From positions 8,214,654-8,278,653 of the forward strand of contig OY783204.1 in NCBI GenBank assembly GCA_963678705.1: DNA of 64,000 nt. Reading direction: 5' to 3'. Source of the DNA: Panorpa germanica. Lineage: Eukaryota; Arthropoda; Insecta; Mecoptera; Panorpidae. The position numbers and the translations under genes were made by a program. The notes beneath the pieces are model-generated. The model searched no databases, was not told the DNA's origin, and saw only the letters and a list, made by a program, of their open reading frames with translations. Each line of letters begins with the position of its first letter. The stretch's first letter is position 1. Of the stretch, positions 23,167 to 35,999 are shown in pieces.

Positions 23167-23538
23167 TTGAGGTTGTTTATAAAGTCCATATAATTAAAAA
23201 TTATATCTGGTTCGCCAGCATCCTTGTTCTTTAACCAATGATGTCTATATCGATTTCTGCATCAGTAACATTAATTATTTGATGTTTAATTGGTGAATCA
23301 GCGATTATTCTTGTATACCTGTAGTTTTTAAATTGTCTGAATATTCTAATTTGTGCAAAGGAACCATGATGCAATAGAATTTTCGTTCTAGTTACAAAGT
23401 TGTTTGCAGACGTAATTTTTTTTGCACATTCAAGTAATTGCCGCATTGAAATATTATACTACGCACCAGCAAACTGTCTGTATTTTCCAAACCTGTCTTC
23501 AAGGGCATCAGTTTGAAACTTTCCTTGCAAGATATATT

Positions 23539-23562
23539 TAGGCTTTGTATCGAGGTGGTGTT
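23539..23562 (-). repeat. Right arm of the 24-bp inverted repeat
   Basis: Complement of 22261-22284 with one mismatch. Confidence 0.7.
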
Positions 23563-23599
23563 GCCCTAGCTCCGCTAATGAAAGAGTAACAATAATTTA

Positions 23600-25690
23600 A
23601 ATTTGAAAAATTCCCGCTGGACACCCTTTACAAACAATAATTTACTGTACCACAAATGTGGCACTGAATTCAAATCAACGTCACAATATTAAGAGAGGGA
23701 GAGAGAGATAATTGTTTTAACATACTAGAGTTTCGTCGAATATAATACAAATATCTCAAATAATATTTTTAAAAAAAATTAAAGAAACTTATATCTATTG
23801 TGACGTTGAATTTGGCGGTATTTCGCTGGATTTCGCGGCACAATCAAACAACAAACGTTTTTCATAATTTTTATTGTATTTTAGTACCGTGTCTCACTGC
23901 AGTTACCCTCTCTCTGAATATGCCTCGGTAATAATCGGGGTTACCGAGAGTTACCGAGTGCTTGTCACATTGAGCACAAGCTGCAGTGAGAACAGAGAGT
24001 AGTTGAAAGGCAGTGAAACAACGAACACAAGCAAGTGGATTAACAACTGGAAATTATGATTAGATTCATACATATTTGGTGATAAGGCGTTTTATAATTT
24101 TATAATATTTATCAGTTTTTATGGTTTTTTTATGCAAACTCCTTTGATGAGTTTTGGTTACTTAAATGTAATTACAACACCGGGCACGGTTGTATTAAGT
24201 GCGATGGATTTTTAGTTTTATATTGAATAATGATGTTAAAAAAATCTTTTGCATCGATGATATTTCTGCTAGTGGATAAGTTGTGCTTTTTTTGGGTATG
24301 GATTTTACCTTTTTACAGTGCAGTATTCATAATTTTCTTTTGTTAGCTCATTCCACTGTTTTATTTTTTATGGTTTGTCATCTGTGCAAAGGGATCTATT
24401 GTTTGGATTATTCAAGTAGTTTAGACTGCATAAAAAATATTAGATCGAGTTGCCCAAGTGTATTATTTAATTTATAATTTAAACCAATCCATGAGATATC
24501 TGATGCTTTGTACATTTATTTTTACTGTTTTAATTAAATATTTTATCTTTAAATAGATTTATTGTGTGTATTTTTTCTATATTATTTATTATTATTATTC
24601 AAATGTATTGAAGGATTGCATTACCAAGATTTCTTCGTTACACTATCTAAGCTAACATCTTATATTCTAATCCTACTTATAAGTACACTTCACTGTCCTA
24701 TAATATAATTTTAGTTTTAACAATTTTACACAGTACCATATAATATTTGCTCTCGTTTTTTCGCTAACATAGCTGAATCTTGTGTTGCCAACGTGACAGC
24801 ACTTCATACAGCATGTTTGCAACTATTGGTTTAGAGCTAATACTTCTTATTGATGAATCTCACTTAATTTACGGCTATTATATCAAGTTCTATCTCGACG
24901 GGAATGTGTCGACTTGGAAATGGATCATTAACACAAAATCTTAATTGTTAAGTACATAATCCTCAAAAAAATAAAATTAAGTTTAACTCTCAAAAATCAA
25001 TACAATTTTATTTTTCAAAATTAGCTCTCACAAATAAAATCTGATTCATTTTATATATTTCCTTGTTGTTCATTGACTGATGTTGGATGTTGAATATTTA
25101 TTATATTATTGAAGTGTTTGGTTTGAGATTGGGAATTAAAAACAAAAAAAAAATTATAAGAAATGACTAAAGAAAAATACTGAAGTTGTGATATGAGTTT
25201 TAGAAGTCTGATATTAGAGACTTACCATCGTGTTTGATTGTATCAGCCGGCGTTGTCCGTATGTGTTAAATTTAGTTAATAAGTGTGTAATGTGAGTCTG
25301 TTGTAACAAAATTAATCGAGCGCGAATGTATTAATTGATTTGTTTATTTAATTTAATTATATATTTTTTATTTTATAAATCTCTATCTGGGGAAATTAAC
25401 GAATGTCAGCTTAATACAATATATCTTAAACGTTTACAGTATGAACGTATAATTACAACTCCAATTTTAAAAACTTAAAACTAACAAATAATATACTTTA
25501 AAACAATGTACAATGGAAGAGGCCGTAGATAACAATGTGTAAGAATTTCTTTTCTCTTGCGAACAATTATAAATACTATGTAAACGTTTCGTTTCGTGCA
25601 CCAAACGTGACGTTTTCGCCACGACCACAACGACTCTGGTCGCCATGTGGAACGGTAGAATGATCGTTTTAATCGTTGTGAACGCTTAGT
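23600..25690. other. AT-rich sequence, no gene recognised
   Basis: A short (GA)n run lies at about 23694-23711, and an interrupted inverted repeat around CACTGCAG/CTGCAGTG lies between about 23895 and 24000. Short open frames here have no recognisable content. Confidence 0.5.
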
Positions 25691-25763
25691 GGAACGCGCC
25701 CTATGTATCTAGGTGGTGTTGCATAAACACGGAAATATATTTGAGTTAGGAAAGCATCCGAAT

Positions 25764-25815
25764 CAAAGCCGACTGACAGACTATATACGATTGCAAGAAA
25801 CGTTTCTCTATATCT
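25764..25815 (+). repeat. Degenerate repeat unit, copy 1
   Basis: It contains GAATCAAAGCCGACTGACAG and CGATTGCAAGAAACGTTT. Related units are at about 32160-32200, 32340-32375 and 33175-33235. With the LTR insertions removed they would lie about 135-200 bp apart. Confidence 0.6.
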
Positions 25816-25899
25816 GCCAACTACTTAATATACTGTTCGTAATATATTTCATTATATGAGTGACGAGAATATGCCTCAAATAATGAATGCATTTGAGTA

Positions 25900-26146
25900 T
25901 GTACGAAATAAAACATGCGAGAGTTATTTTAAAGAATATTTATTGAATATTCAAACTTAAACAATTTAACAATTTTCTTAAACAATGGTAGTGCACTCAT
26001 GACACAGCAAGAAAAAGAATTCATGACAATCTGTCTTGCCATATGTGTGTGGCTTCTACTCCAATATTAAAATGTTGCCATATGTGTATGGTTTCTACAC
26101 AAATATTGAAATGTTGCCACACACATTTTATGTTCTGTATTGAACA
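25900..26146 (-). repeat. 3' LTR of BEL/Pao element
   Basis: 247 bp, preceded by GAGTA. It contains an internal near-duplication around AATGTTGCCA. Confidence 0.92.
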
Positions 26147-26232
26147 TAAGTTGCGGGGCCAAAGGAAAAATTGATGACCGCACAACCATTTTCAACAATT
26201 ATATAAAATTACATAAAAATATTATAGACTTC

Positions 26233-27651
26233 TTAATTTAATGGCAATTTACATAATTTTGTGATAGGTCTATTGTATACCTTATCACCAATTTTTACTT
26301 CTGCCACTCTCACCTTGTCATCTTTCCCAGAAAAGACCTTTGTAATTCTGGCCATCGGCCAACTTAGTGGAGGTGAGTTTAAATGTTTCACAATAACTAA
26401 ATCACCTTCTTTTAAGTTTTCATTAGCATATTTCCACTTGGGACGGCTTTGAAGCTGTGTGAGGTAGTCTTTTGACCACGCTTGCCAAAAGTCTTGTTTT
26501 AATTTTTTGACAATATTCCAAAACTTAAGACGATTGACTGGTACATCTGTTAAGTTAACATCAGGGTAATCAGTCAAAGCAGTGCCAACTAGAAAATGCC
26601 CTGGAGTTAAATATTTATATTCATTTGGGCTAAGTGAAAGCAGTGGTCGAGAGTTCAACACTCCTTCAATTTGGATAACAACAGAATTTAATTCCTCATA
26701 AGTTAATGTCAAATTTCCAACTACTCTCTTAAGGTGGTGCTTCACACTTTTCACCCCTGCTTCCCATATACCACCAAATTCAGGAGCATAACTAGGTATA
26801 AACATAAATTTAATATATATATTATTACAAAAGTTTATAACAGTGTCTCTATGAGACATATTGCTCTGTAGATTATACAATTCCTTTAATTCATTAGCGG
26901 CACCCTTAAAGGTTTTAGCATTATCACAGTAAATTTTAGTGGGCATGCCGCGTCTAGAAATTAAACGATTAAGACATGCCAAAAATGTTTCAGTTTTTAA
27001 ATCAGAAACTACTTCCATGTGTATGGCCTTTGTTGAAAAGCAAACAAATAAAGAAATGTAGCCTTTGGTAATCAATGGTTTGCGTATGCGAGCTATCTTT
27101 ATATTAAAAGGTCCACAAAAATCTACACCTACATGCTGAAATGGTCTCGTAGCTGTAACTCTGTCAGGTGGTAAAGAACCCATCAATTGTTTAGCAGATT
27201 CAGCCTTCAATCGCGAACATATAACACATTTGTGAACCACCTTTTTGACCTCACGTATGCCATTGATAATCCAGAACCTTTGTGACAAGGAGCTGAGTAC
27301 TAATCTAGCACCAGCATGGAGCAAGCGTAAGTGCTCATTTTTAATTATCATAGAAGTAATATTGTTAGCCTTTGGCAGTATGACTGGGTGCATTTTGTCT
27401 TTTGCAATGCCTGCATTTTGCAACCTCCCACCAACACTAATCAAGCCAGAGCTGTCCATGAAAGGACGGAGACTACCAATACCAGATTTGATATTTGTGT
27501 CACTTAAGAGGCATTTTATTTCTTTAAAAAATATTTGTTTTTGGACTGAACGAATGATAACTAATAGGGAATCATGAAGTTCTTTTGGAGATAAATGCCC
27601 ATTTAATTTGTCACTGTTATTCTTCTTACAGTTATTAAAAAATCTGTACAT
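26233..27651 (-). pseudogene. BEL/Pao integrase region
   Basis: Integrase zinc domain (HAGARLVLSSLSQRFW ... CVICSR), catalytic core with HVGVDFCGPF, YCDNAKTFKGAANEL and PEFGGIWEAGVKSVKHHL, then a DUF5641-like tail (FWQAWSKDYLTQLQSR, GDLVIVKHLNSPPLSWPMAR). This is the C-terminal end of the polyprotein. Confidence 0.9.
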
Positions 27652-27711
27652 GTAAGCTAAGACACGCTGTAGTTTATTAATGTTAGAAAATTTTTCAAGT
27701 AAATCCAGCGG

Positions 27712-29557
27712 TTAAGGTGCTTGTTCTACCTCAATGTTACAAGCATTACAGTTAATATCTTCACCTTGTGATGGAAGTACTGTATTTAAATCATAAGAAT
27801 GATTATGTTTAAAATCACAATCTGATAAATATTGAGGACCATGCCACCAAAGAGACTGATCCTTTAAATATTGTGGTTCTACACCACGAGAAATTAAGTC
27901 AGCCGGGTTATCACCTGACTTTACATAGTACCATGAATTTTTATCAGTAAGTTGTGTAATTTGCTTTACCCTGTTATTGACATAGGTATTAGCCTTTATT
28001 TTTTCAGTTTGAATCCAAGCAAGGACTATTTGGGAATCACTATACAAGAAAACTTTATGTTCAAATCTAGGCGTAAGTATTTTACTGACTCTAGATGAGA
28101 GCTGCGCCAGCAAGACTGCGCTATTAAGTTCTAGTTGGGGTATTGTAAGTACCTTATTTAATGGAGCCACACGAGACTTGGAGCAAATTAATTTTGTTTT
28201 TATTTTGCCATTTGCTGTAACAGTTCTCAAGTAAAGGTTCTCAACACCCGTACGCTTTCATGGATGCGTCTGCATAGCCTATCAACTCTGCACTCACAAA
28301 ATTTTCTTTCTTTATAAGTCGATCAACTGAAATACTGTCTGCTGTTTTAAGACCATTGAGGAACCTTTCCCACATCTGTAGTTGTTTGGCAGGCAGCAAT
28401 GCATCCCATTTTATTTTTAAGAACCAAAGTTCTTGCATAATTAACTTGGCTACTACTATGATAGGACCAATCAAGCCTAATGGATCAAATAGAGTTCCAA
28501 TAAAACTGAGTACTTTCCTTTTAGTATTCAAACTATCACCATTGGTGTCAGGACACTTAAAAGTAAATGTGTCTGAAATAATATTGTATTTCAAACCTAA
28601 TGTCTTAATAATGTTTGTTTTATTTAAATCCAATTCTTCAATATATCTTTTATCACTAGAGATGTCATCGAGTACTGAGGGATAATTGGAAGACCATTTG
28701 TGCAATTTAAAATTACCTAAGTGCAATAAATCAATTAATTGAGCCTTTAATTCAAGTAATTATTCCACATCATCACACCCACCTATGACATCATCAACAT
28801 ACGTATTGTAGAGCATTGCTCTTGCAGCAAGAGGATATTTATCTTTGTAGCGATGGGCAAGTTCTATAAGACACCGTGTGGCCAAAAAGGTAGAAGACTT
28901 TAGTCCGTATGTTACTGTCTGTAATTGCAAACAAATGATGGGCTTAGGCTTACCTGGATCGTCTCTCCATAAGATATTTTGTAAGACCTTGTAAGTATCA
29001 TTTATTAGGACACAGCGGAACATTTTTTCTATGTCACAGATTATTGTAAACATATAAGTTCTAAATAATATGAGAATATCCAAAAGCTCACCCTGAACCA
29101 CAGGACCATTCAGCATGACATCGTTAAGCGAAACTTTGTTTTTAGAATGCATACTTCCATCAAAGACCACACGCAATTTAGTAGTCTTGCTGTCATTATT
29201 GGTTACTGCATGATGCGCTAGAAAGTAATTAGGAGCATTGTAAACATCATAAGAACCTATATCAATTTCTATGGCATGTCTCATCTCTACATATTGATCA
29301 ATAAATTTCTTTTAGACCTCCAATAGTGAAGGATTTCGTTTAAATCTCTTCTCTAACACATAAAATCTTTGTAAGGCAACTGAGAAAGAATCCCCCAATT
29401 CCAGTTCATTTACTGGGCTAACTAATGGCAAATCAACATTAAAAGTATTGTTTTTAAGTACTACTGAATTTTGAAAAATATTTTCAGCTTTTAAATATTC
29501 CTCAGAACACCTATCTGTATGCTCTGGGACTTTCTCAGTCGTCCAAAATTGTTCCAT
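27712..29557 (-). pseudogene. BEL/Pao reverse transcriptase and RNase H region
   Basis: Reverse transcriptase motifs: LRVVFDGSMHSKNKVSLND, then NTYVDDVIGGCDD (the YVDD box of BEL/Pao). RNase H motifs: GYADASMKAYGC and FLYSDSQIVLAWIQ. Order and spacing are normal for the family. Confidence 0.88.
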
Positions 29558-29569
29558 AACATTTTCAAG

Positions 29570-30541
29570 TTATTTGTGGTCACAAATAGCAAAATTAGAT
29601 ACAATATTATCATATGAATTATTACTTTGATTGTGCAATTTGCCTGCAACCACATATCCAAATGTAGTGTTTTGTAAAACTGACCCATTATTTAACTTAA
29701 TACAGCCACCTAATAGAATGGCAAAGTATACATCAGCTTCCAATAGCAATGATATTTTCGACGGTACATTGTACTGCTCATCAGCTAGTGTAATATTTTT
29801 GGGAAGAATAACCTTAGATGTATCAATCAAAAATTGAGGCAAAGTAGTGGTGATAGACCCAACTACATGACAGTTCACATTGTATTTAATATTGTTGTTA
29901 TGATAGGACTGTATGTTCAAAATTGCTGACTGGTATATTTTTGTGGCTTTATTACCTATACCAATAATGTTACTACATTGAGTAGTTGTGTGTAAACACA
30001 ATTTTTCTAAAAGTTCAGTAGTCACAAATGACGCTTGGCTACCACTGTCGAGCAATGCACGAACTAGGAACTTGCGACCAAATTTGTCAACGATTTTAAC
30101 CTTTATAGTAGGCAGCAATATGGTACCACCCAAATTATCATTGCTAGAGCACATTACAACTGGAGTTTCAGTTTTATCACATAACAAAGTGTTATGTAGA
30201 CCCTTACAAGTTTTACATTTAAATTTAAAGCAACACTTGTCATTATGGGCATTCAAACATAGCGAACATAATTTATGTTCTTCAATAAAGGATTTGTGAG
30301 TCTCTATAGGGACCATTTTGAATTTTGGACATTTAAAAATTCCATGTTCCATATCACAATACCTACATGCTACATTGGAGCGAGTAGTGACATTGGAAAC
30401 TTTTGAGTGTGAATTTTCTTTATAACTTTTGTCATGTGACATATTTTTATAAGGTAAACTATCTTCAAGTGCAACTGCGCGTTTTTCTAAAAAGAAAATA
30501 AATTCTGCCATAGTAGGCAGTTTTTCCAAATTTCTTTCCAT
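29570..30541 (-). pseudogene. BEL/Pao protease region with zinc knuckles
   Basis: Cysteine/histidine motifs (CRYCDMEHGIFKCPKF and CSLCLNAHNDKCC) precede the aspartic protease site ALLDSGSQASFV. It is part of the same polyprotein as the gag region upstream. Confidence 0.87.
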
Positions 30542-31298
30542 ATGGAGTATACAGATCTAACTTCCTGCCTAAAATTGATATTAAAAACATGTCCCATTTA
30601 TCAACAGGCTCATCAAGATTTTTTAAAGCTTGCAATTGCTGTTTAACTTGACATAAAAAGGTCCTTATAGAGGCTGCAGTACCTTTTTGCATGTGTGGTA
30701 TATCAAGTAGTATGTTAATATGATTAGAGATTAAGCGTGCTTTCTTATCATAGCGCGTTAATAATAAATCAAGTGCCTCTTTATATGAGCTGTTCACAAG
30801 CGGCAGATTTATAATTATTGAAAGAGCTTCATCAAGGAGATACTTTCTCAAATAAAAGAGCTTTCGAACATCTGACAGTGAAGTATTATTATGAATAACT
30901 GCTTGGAAAAGCTCATAAAAGGGCTTAAATTTAGTTATATCCTTGCCATCAAAGGTTGGAATTTCCACTGCTGGAAGTTTCGATGAAACTAAGTTAGCAC
31001 ATGTAGGCTTATTAATTTCTTTTAATTTAGTTATACTAGCATTTAATTTGGCTAGACTATTAAAGTATTTTTCCTCAACTTCATCTATATCTTCATCATC
31101 CTGCTCATCAATCTCTAAAATACTTGACTGCGTGAGCTCATACGATTGATATGTAGTCAGCATTTTTTCTTTTTTGGCCTCTAACAACTCCACAGTACCG
31201 GATTCGAGACCTCTTGAGTCGTTAACGTAGTTGTCTATCCTAGATATTAAACCTTTCGCTATTGTTCGGGCAGTTTTAAGCTTTTTCAGTCCCTCCAT
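30465..31298 (-). pseudogene. BEL/Pao gag region
   Basis: It starts MEGLKKLKTARTIAKGL; an acidic stretch near residue 90 (DEQDDEDIDEVEEK) is followed by the DUF1759 core (VEIPTFDGKDITKFKPFYEL, KLFYLRKYLLDEAL, LLLTRYDKKARL). This is the capsid-like part of the BEL/Pao polyprotein. Confidence 0.88.
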
Positions 31299-31849
31299 TA
31301 TTCTTACGTGATAATACCGTACTAATAATATTACGCACTTTCTCTTATAAGCCTTTTAACACTGATTTGATAAGGTAAATTATCTTTTATGATAGACGAG
31401 ACATAGATGACAGACCGAATTCAGGCAACTTAGGAAGCTGTGAATATTCTGGAACTTGTAGGTAGTAAAAAAAATTGTACCTTGCTGCGTAAAAGAATAT
31501 TTTACCCTGTTGCAGCGTCCTTGTATGCCCTTTCCAAGCTGATATTGCACTTTTCTCTTGAAATGTAAGTATGTACTATCCAAACTATGGGTTGAATAGG
31601 TATCAGCGGCCAAAATGTATGCGCAGGTAATGACGCCGAATAGCAGCCCTTGCGCTTTCCTTCGATGAATCGTCTGTGTTCCGTTTAAATAAAGCGTTGA
31701 ATCACCCAATCAATGGCATTGGATGACTTCCCGAGCCGCTATGGGCTAACTCAAGACACCGGTACACGTGTCGGTTACAATATGGATGTAACTCTAAAAC
31801 ACAACGAATACACTCGCGGTTACTATACGGATGAAGGACCAACTTCGCA
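31299..31849 (-). other. BEL/Pao leader between gag and 5' LTR
   Basis: Untranslated internal DNA of the element; no additional open frame of interest. Confidence 0.6.
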
Positions 31850-32096
31850 TGAACGAAATAAAACATGCGAGAGTAATTTTAATGAATATTTATTGAATAT
31901 TCAAACTTAAACAATTCAACAATTTTCTTAAACAATGGTAGTGCACTCATGACACAGCAAGAAAAAGAATTCATGACAATCTGTCTTGCCATATGTGTGT
32001 GGCTTCTACTCCAATATTAAAATGTTGCCATACGTGTGTGGTTTCTACACAAATATTGAAATGTTGCCACACACATTTTATGTTCTGTATTGAACA
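31850..32096 (-). repeat. 5' LTR of BEL/Pao element
   Basis: 247 bp, followed by GAGTA. On the minus strand the internal DNA next to it starts with TTGGTCCTTC, the likely primer-binding region. Confidence 0.92.
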
Positions 32097-32381
32097 GAGT
32101 ATATGAAATCATGCGACGATAATACAAATTACACCACGAGAATAGTAAGAATGCAAATATATTGGAGCCAGAGCCGATGATAGGCTATGAAACCCGTTCC
32201 CATATATATGTCACTACTTACTACTAATCGTAATATAAGAAATTACAAATAGTATAGATGCAGTACATAAAATAGTGTGAAATAGTGAAAATATTATAAT
32301 AATAGTGCGCATGTAAAAATATTTGATAATAGAAAAACGGATGAATCAAAGCCGCTGATGGACTATCTGTGGTTACAAAGT

Positions 32382-33087
32382 TGTTGTAATTGAAATGGAC
32401 GGATGCTCGTTCTATGTGGAGATTTCTTCATCCAGCCTATTAAATCCCGCAGGGTTGCTAGCTTCTGAATGTAGATTCTTCAGTTGACGATTATCCACCA
32501 GATAATCACAGGATAAGATTTGTTCTTTTAAGCTGGTTTAATAGATTTCTTGTTCGAAGAGTATTGTTGAAATAGAGACTACCTTGAGCGGCTAAAGTGG
32601 CCTTGCATCTAACATACCTTGTCGAAGAATTAATATCTTTGGTACTATTAATTGAACACTTTTTTATTAAAATAAGTAATCAATTAGTTTTATTTAGTCA
32701 TCTAGTTACTTAATTACAGTAGTATTTCACTTAATTAAAAAGGATGCTAAATATTTAACTTAATATCAATTCTTGTATAATATTTAATTAATAGAAAAAC
32801 GTGTTCAACAAATATAATAACGTATGAACACTTCTATTTCTAGAACCACACTGTTCGTTGGCTCCCGCCTCGAGAGCTGGTAACACTGAACAGAGTGTTG
32901 CCAAAACACAAAATACATGACATGTGCTCGAAGACCAGCGCCAACGTTTACAAGCGCTTAATTTAAATAAATAATTTGTTACACGTTTAATATTAAAATT
33001 AAAGCTAACATAATACAATTCTTGTATATTAATAACATTTATATTAAAAATAAAAAGATAAGTACGATATTGTGCGTACTTACAACA
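32382..33087 (-). repeat. Diverged solo LTR of the Gypsy family
   Basis: A 706-bp relative of the Gypsy LTRs (TGTTGTAA ... TTACAACA) with a perfect AAGT duplication (32378-32381 and 33088-33091). It is more diverged than the other three copies, so it is probably older. It interrupts the degenerate repeat array. Confidence 0.9.
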
Positions 33088-33174
33088 AAGTAAACCCGTT
33101 ATTTGAAAATCTGTTAATCTATAATATGGATTGAGCTAGTAAGAAGTTGTTCATGCAAATATATGTAAGTTAGA

Positions 33175-33235
33175 GAAACGTTTGAATCAAAGCCGCTGAT
33201 GGACTTATACGATTGCTAGAAACGTTTTCCTAAAT
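33175..33235 (+). repeat. Degenerate repeat unit, copy 4
   Basis: It contains GAATCAAAGCCGCTGATGG and CGATTGCTAGAAACGTTTTC. Best match to copy 1, on the other side of the BEL element and the solo LTR. Confidence 0.6.
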
Positions 33236-33599
33236 TGCAAATACAACTTAAAATGAGTTGAGGTTAGCATCAAAACGCAGATGGAATGTAAGGTCGCAAC
33301 TATTAAACGAAACAGTACGACTTTCAACATAGAAAAGAAATCCTAAAACACGAGTTTAGAACTTGCGATGAATGAACAAAAATTAACAATCTTTGATAAA
33401 ACGCAAATATGTAACATATAATATTGGTTGTAAGGCAATAGTAAGATAGGGAGATTTAAGAAAAGATAATAGAGCTATTTACCATAGGCCAACAAATCTT
33501 CTGTCACGTGAATGCAACGCTTAGCTGGTCTGGTATCAGTTCTGAAGAGTTGTACTCTAGCCGTCTTTCTTGCGTGCGATTGTATCAAGATGTTCTTAG

Positions 33600-34830
33600 A
33601 AATCACATGGTCGTTGATGCTGTATTCCTATGAATGTTCTCAGCAGAATGTTACAGCTTTGGATGATCACTGATGCAGACTTTCTCTTTGTGTTTTTTGA
33701 AGAATCTTCACTTTACTCGATGGAAAATCAGGGTAAGGATCAGGTACAAGATCATTATTGAGCTTGTCAAGAGCCAACATATTTTCTGATGCGTTAGTTG
33801 ATAAAATCCATTTATTTCATCAGGCACAAATTCATGCATGCTACATTGTGTGTGATCTAAGGATACACTGCATGCTGTGGTGTTCTGTGGGTCATTGTTG
33901 GTAAAGAACTCCACCAGCTGGTCAACTCTGCCTGTTGGTGTTGATGTACAGCCTTGCCGGCTATTCTGGATAGCTCTTGGCAGCGTTGCGCTATCTTAAC
34001 TGCCTAATCGTTACGTTATACATGTTAATTCTTGAATTTGTAACAGTTCCAGCTAATGTTAACTGTTTCGCCTTTATAAGCCTCCTTTTATCTGAAATCT
34101 ACTTCGCAGATTTGGTTGGTATTAGCTTAGCTAATTCTGTGTTTATATTCTTAACGTTTGCCAGACGTTGAAGATTTGCCATCGGTGTTTGGACTTCCTC
34201 ATCAGACCATTTGAATAGTCTCTTAGTTTGCGGAGGGACAGGACAAGTTCCTGCTAGCCTATGCGTGTTACGCACCTCGGGATGGGCATGCTTAGCATGC
34301 TGACTTAGTCCTCGTTGAGTCTTGAAAGACATCACGCAGACTTCGCATTTAAATTGTTCCTCAGGCACCATTACAGGCCCCTTACAATGCGTTAGATGTT
34401 GGATCATCCCTTTGTACGTTTTGTACACTTTCCGACACCCGTTATTACAGATAAATTCTAAGGTGAACGTGGGGTGGTCCAACGAGAGGTGTCTGTTGGC
34501 CTCTGGTAATCCCACACATAACGTATTCGAGCTTCGTAACAGACATATTGGGCAGTACAAATTCTCGTATTTACCTGAGACGAATATTGCTCAGTTACTT
34601 CTGCTTTTCTGCTGTTCTTTGTGCTTTTTTCGCAATCTTTTATTTTTGAAGAGTTTGCGGAGCTTCCTCACACCTGACTTTGTAGCCCCGACCTGACCTT
34701 TGCTTCCATCCTCGGAGACCAATGTGCATATGTTGGCGTGTTTGGTGCTATATTTAACGATATTCACATTTTGGAGGACTTTAAGTAACCTCACTAAGGT
34801 TCTCTTTACTTAAAGGCAATGGCAGACTAA
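33600..34830 (-). mobile_element. R2-type LINE, N-terminal fragment
   Basis: The minus strand encodes three zinc-finger-like units: YCPICLL...H...H, then FICNNGCRKVYKTYKG...HLTHC, then FKCEVCVMSFKTQRGLSQHA. They are followed by a WSDEEV...LA block and an IPTKSAK/SDKRRL-like segment, the order seen in R2 proteins before the reverse transcriptase. Three fingers suggest the R2-A type (inference). A basic stretch lies upstream at 34794-34591. The part after about 34100 is broken up. The element is truncated and does not sit in 28S rDNA. Confidence 0.75.
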
Positions 34831-35369
34831 ATATGTGATGCCAACAAACTAAATGCACCAGTGTGACTGGTTGACATAAAGCATGTTGCCTTTTCTTTTG
34901 TCAAGGCACATAAACATAAATGTTGAAATTATATGTTAGAAGTAACGCATGTATTATAATTTTTTTTAAGTATTATTTTAACAACATTCTTGTTTGGAAT
35001 CATGCTTATTATCTAGTAGAAACATCTTAGAATTGAATAAATACATACAATAATTGCTCTAGCCTACCCTAGGAGTAATGATCTACTACGATTTCAAATA
35101 AATCAAAATTTTACTAATAGTGACTAGAATGCATACCACTAATGTAATGAGATGTGACTTTAGTAATGAAAAGGTGACTGCCATTAATGTAGGAGACCTT
35201 CTTTTAACGATATGGTTTCTAGCTACTACGTTGAACTTTATCTTAGCAACAATATATTGAGTAAGAGAACGCGAACACATGCGCAGACGTCGTCTGGTCT
35301 TGGACATAACGATTACGACATATTTAGTGACGACATTTCTTGTTCGGTAAAAGGCTCCCAAATATAGGT

Positions 35370-35990
35370 GAATCTTGAATTCGGATACCCCATCGCTACT
35401 CTTTCATTTCCGTTGGCTCCTACTCCGTCCAGAACCTGTTGCGCTACACGGTTCCTATTCTTACTCAATACTGCCGCAATAGGGATGGGTTCCTCTTCTT
35501 AATTTTTCTGCCCAATCGACGGCGATGACTACGTGTCGCTAGTGTACAGTTTGTGGCTGCAATAGTTACTGTCGAACACCGAAACATTTGCATTGCTCCC
35601 GCTTGCTAGCTAATATTACATCCTTCCAGGGCCTTAACACAAGCTTCACGAAGGCTCTGAACTAAAAAACCCTCTCCAGGCTTAGTTGTCTCACTAAGCA
35701 GTATCTCAATTGTCGATTGTTGATCGGATGATCACCTTTTCCGTCATTTATCTCACTGCCATTGGGATTTTGTTCTCATTTTGTTTTGGGCAATGATCAG
35801 TTGTTTGTAGACAAACTCTTCGCTTGAGTCCTTTCCAAAGTGCAATATAACGTTGTACATCTTTCGGTGTAGTCTTTGTCGATGGCTTTAACTTTGATGG
35901 TAACAGCTTTGCAAGCCAGGCATCTTTGATGAGTTCCATAAACGAAGTCTTCAGAGCACACAATCGCTGGGACATTCATTTAGCACTGCG
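35370..35990 (-). pseudogene. Degraded coding-like stretch, unidentified
   Basis: Several consecutive minus-strand segments look protein-like in shifting frames: VPAIVCSEDFVYGTHQRCLA, LLSETTKPGEGF and SLREACVKALEG. The GC content is higher than in the surroundings. I do not recognise the family; a transposon protein is likely given the neighbours (an R2-type fragment on one side, another LINE on the other). Confidence 0.35.
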
Positions 35991-35999
35991 CTACCTATT

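Larger units (their letters stand above)
25900..32096 (-). mobile_element. BEL/Pao LTR retrotransposon (broken)
   Basis: Two 247-bp LTRs (TGWACGAAATAAAAC ... TTGAACA on the plus strand) flank 5.7 kb with a perfect 5-bp duplication GAGTA, the usual length for BEL/Pao. The order on the minus strand is gag (DUF1759), protease, reverse transcriptase, RNase H, integrase with a DUF5641-like tail, so every part is present. The element is broken, by roughly five or six breaks. The LTRs differ by about 2-3 percent, so the insertion is fairly recent. Confidence 0.93.

Noticed and set aside
24283-24477. 64-residue plus-strand frame
   Set aside because: AT-rich, no recognisable motif, no splice sites placing it in a gene.
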